From an uncultured Prevotella sp. (GTDB lineage Bacteria > Bacteroidota > Bacteroidia > Bacteroidales > Bacteroidaceae), in the NCBI GenBank assembly GCA_900544825.1, contig UQWP01000024.1, positions 1 to 42,888 of the forward strand: 42,888 nt of DNA, given 5' to 3'. This document shows, one piece after another, positions 42,609-42,888 of this stretch (positions are counted from its first letter, which is position 1; each line of letters begins with the position of its first letter). The position numbers were made by a program, and so were the translations under genes. The notes beneath the pieces were generated by a model. It was not told the origin of the DNA and did no database searches. It saw nothing but the letters and a program-made list of their open reading frames with translations.

Positions 42609-42641
42609 TATCCCGTTAGTTTTTAAAGTCTTAACGGGATA
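42609..42641 (+). terminator. Hairpin directly after the M13 peptidase gene
   Basis: TATCCCGTTA (42609-42618) pairs perfectly with TAACGGGATA (42632-42641), with a 13-nt loop. No T-tract follows, so it is probably an mRNA 3' structure preceding the stronger terminator at 42655. Confidence 0.55.
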
Positions 42642-42654
42642 AGAATGAAATATG

Positions 42655-42690
42655 AAAAGGCTGCGTTACCACTGGGCAACGCAGCCTTTT
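42655..42690 (+). terminator. Rho-independent terminator, usable from both strands
   Basis: AAAAGGCTGCGTT (42655-42667) pairs with AACGCAGCCTTTT (42678-42690), with a 10-nt loop and two more T residues. The flanking A- and T-runs give a U-tract in either direction. It serves the M13 gene and probably the minus-strand smalltalk gene. Confidence 0.9.
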
Positions 42691-42719
42691 TTCATACATT
42701 TTAATTTTTACATCCCGAC

Positions 42720-42812
42720 TTACATACAGCTTGTCAGACCTAAAGAGGCTGCGATGGCTGTAAGGAGTGAGAGAGCAATCTTAATCACGGTTTTCCAGGT
42801 TTCACGTTTCAT
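42720..42812 (-). CDS. Smalltalk protein
   Basis: 30 residues on the minus strand: it starts MKRETWKTVIKIALSLLTAI, continues AASLGLTSCM and stops. The KxETWKT start, single hydrophobic segment (about 9-27) and the terminal TSCM are the pattern of the small smalltalk family of Prevotella and Bacteroides. A cysteine two residues from the end could allow disulfide formation or lipid attachment, though it is not a standard lipobox. In other genomes, as I recall, such genes lie near HU-like DNA-binding and amidase genes. The upstream neighbour is cut off by the window edge. Function unknown. Confidence 0.75.
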   Translation of the reverse strand: MKRETWKTVIKIALSLLTAIAASLGLTSCM

Positions 42813-42832
42813 AGGCTATATTTTTTAGAAAT

Positions 42833-42888
42833 CTACCTCAGTTCGGGATAATAAGCTCTGTCTAAAGGCTTTATCATGTATTTATATA
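42833..42888 (-). CDS. Possible C-terminal end of a gene entering from the right edge
   Basis: On the minus strand a frame is open from the window edge and ends at TAG 42833 with the residues YKYMIKPLDRAYYPELR. It is 17 codons long in the window, too short to identify. It could equally be a chance frame or a short leader. Listed because smalltalk genes usually follow another gene on the same strand. Confidence 0.2.
   Translation of the reverse strand, partial: YKYMIKPLDRAYYPELR

Overview
The window looks like chromosomal DNA from the Bacteroidales, most likely Prevotella/Segatella (P. copri-like). Three signs point there: promoters of the Bacteroidetes type (TTTG, 19-20 nt, TAnnTTTG, usually followed by C); almost no Shine-Dalgarno sequences; and lineage-typical genes such as a Bat aerotolerance operon, DUF4296 and DUF2027/Smr proteins, and a 30-residue smalltalk protein. 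No rRNA, tRNA, CRISPR array or recognisable insertion sequence was seen. Most genes are housekeeping genes. The unusual material lies mainly between genes.

Layout. 1-4.8 kb: recQ helicase (minus) diverges from a dipeptidyl-peptidase III-like M49 enzyme and a NUDIX hydrolase (plus). 4.8-6.4 kb: after a large nested inverted repeat comes a minus-strand pair, ispE and a HEAT-repeat DNA-alkylation-repair-like protein. 6.4-10 kb: a DUF2027-Smr protein preceded by a 22-bp phased TTAAGG array, then glutamine-dependent NAD synthetase. 10-10.6 kb: two tiny AT-rich membrane-protein genes between 15-bp direct repeats. 10.7-19.3 kb: ileS, a cysteine-less DksA/TraR-like protein, lspA, a DUF4296 lipoprotein, a small unknown gene, nadC and a C69 dipeptidase. 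19.3-20.8 kb: a second 22-bp TTAAGG array in a non-coding gap with a possible promoter of its own, then a Panacea-domain antitoxin with a putative toxin (PanAT-like pair). 20.9-24.5 kb (minus): rsmG, an MBL-fold hydrolase, ruvC and a ModF-like double ABC ATPase. 24.7-27.5 kb: HAD phosphatase, panB and an MFS transporter. 27.7-36.3 kb: the Bat operon (moxR, DUF58, a BatD-like membrane protein, batA, batB, batC and a batD-batE fusion). 36.4-42.6 kb: PAP2 phosphatase, queA, an ABC-F ATPase and an M13 metallopeptidase. The right edge holds a smalltalk gene on the minus strand.

How the genes work together. MoxR, DUF58, BatA/B (VWA proteins) and BatC/D/E (TPR and membrane proteins) are expected to form one envelope-associated chaperone-like complex. 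LspA sits just before a lipoprotein that would be its substrate. nadC and nadE belong to the same NAD pathway but lie in separate clusters.

Main points for a second look: (i) two intergenic arrays whose TTAA centres are exactly 22 bp apart, each 54-59 bp downstream of a promoter-like sequence; (ii) four-unit heptamer repeats directly upstream of several start codons, in a fixed orientation relative to the gene; (iii) the Panacea antitoxin with an unrecognised partner; (iv) IleS with GIHH in place of the HxGH signature; (v) the BatD-BatE fusion with an embedded former signal peptide. Functions are inferred from sequence reading alone. No database search was run.
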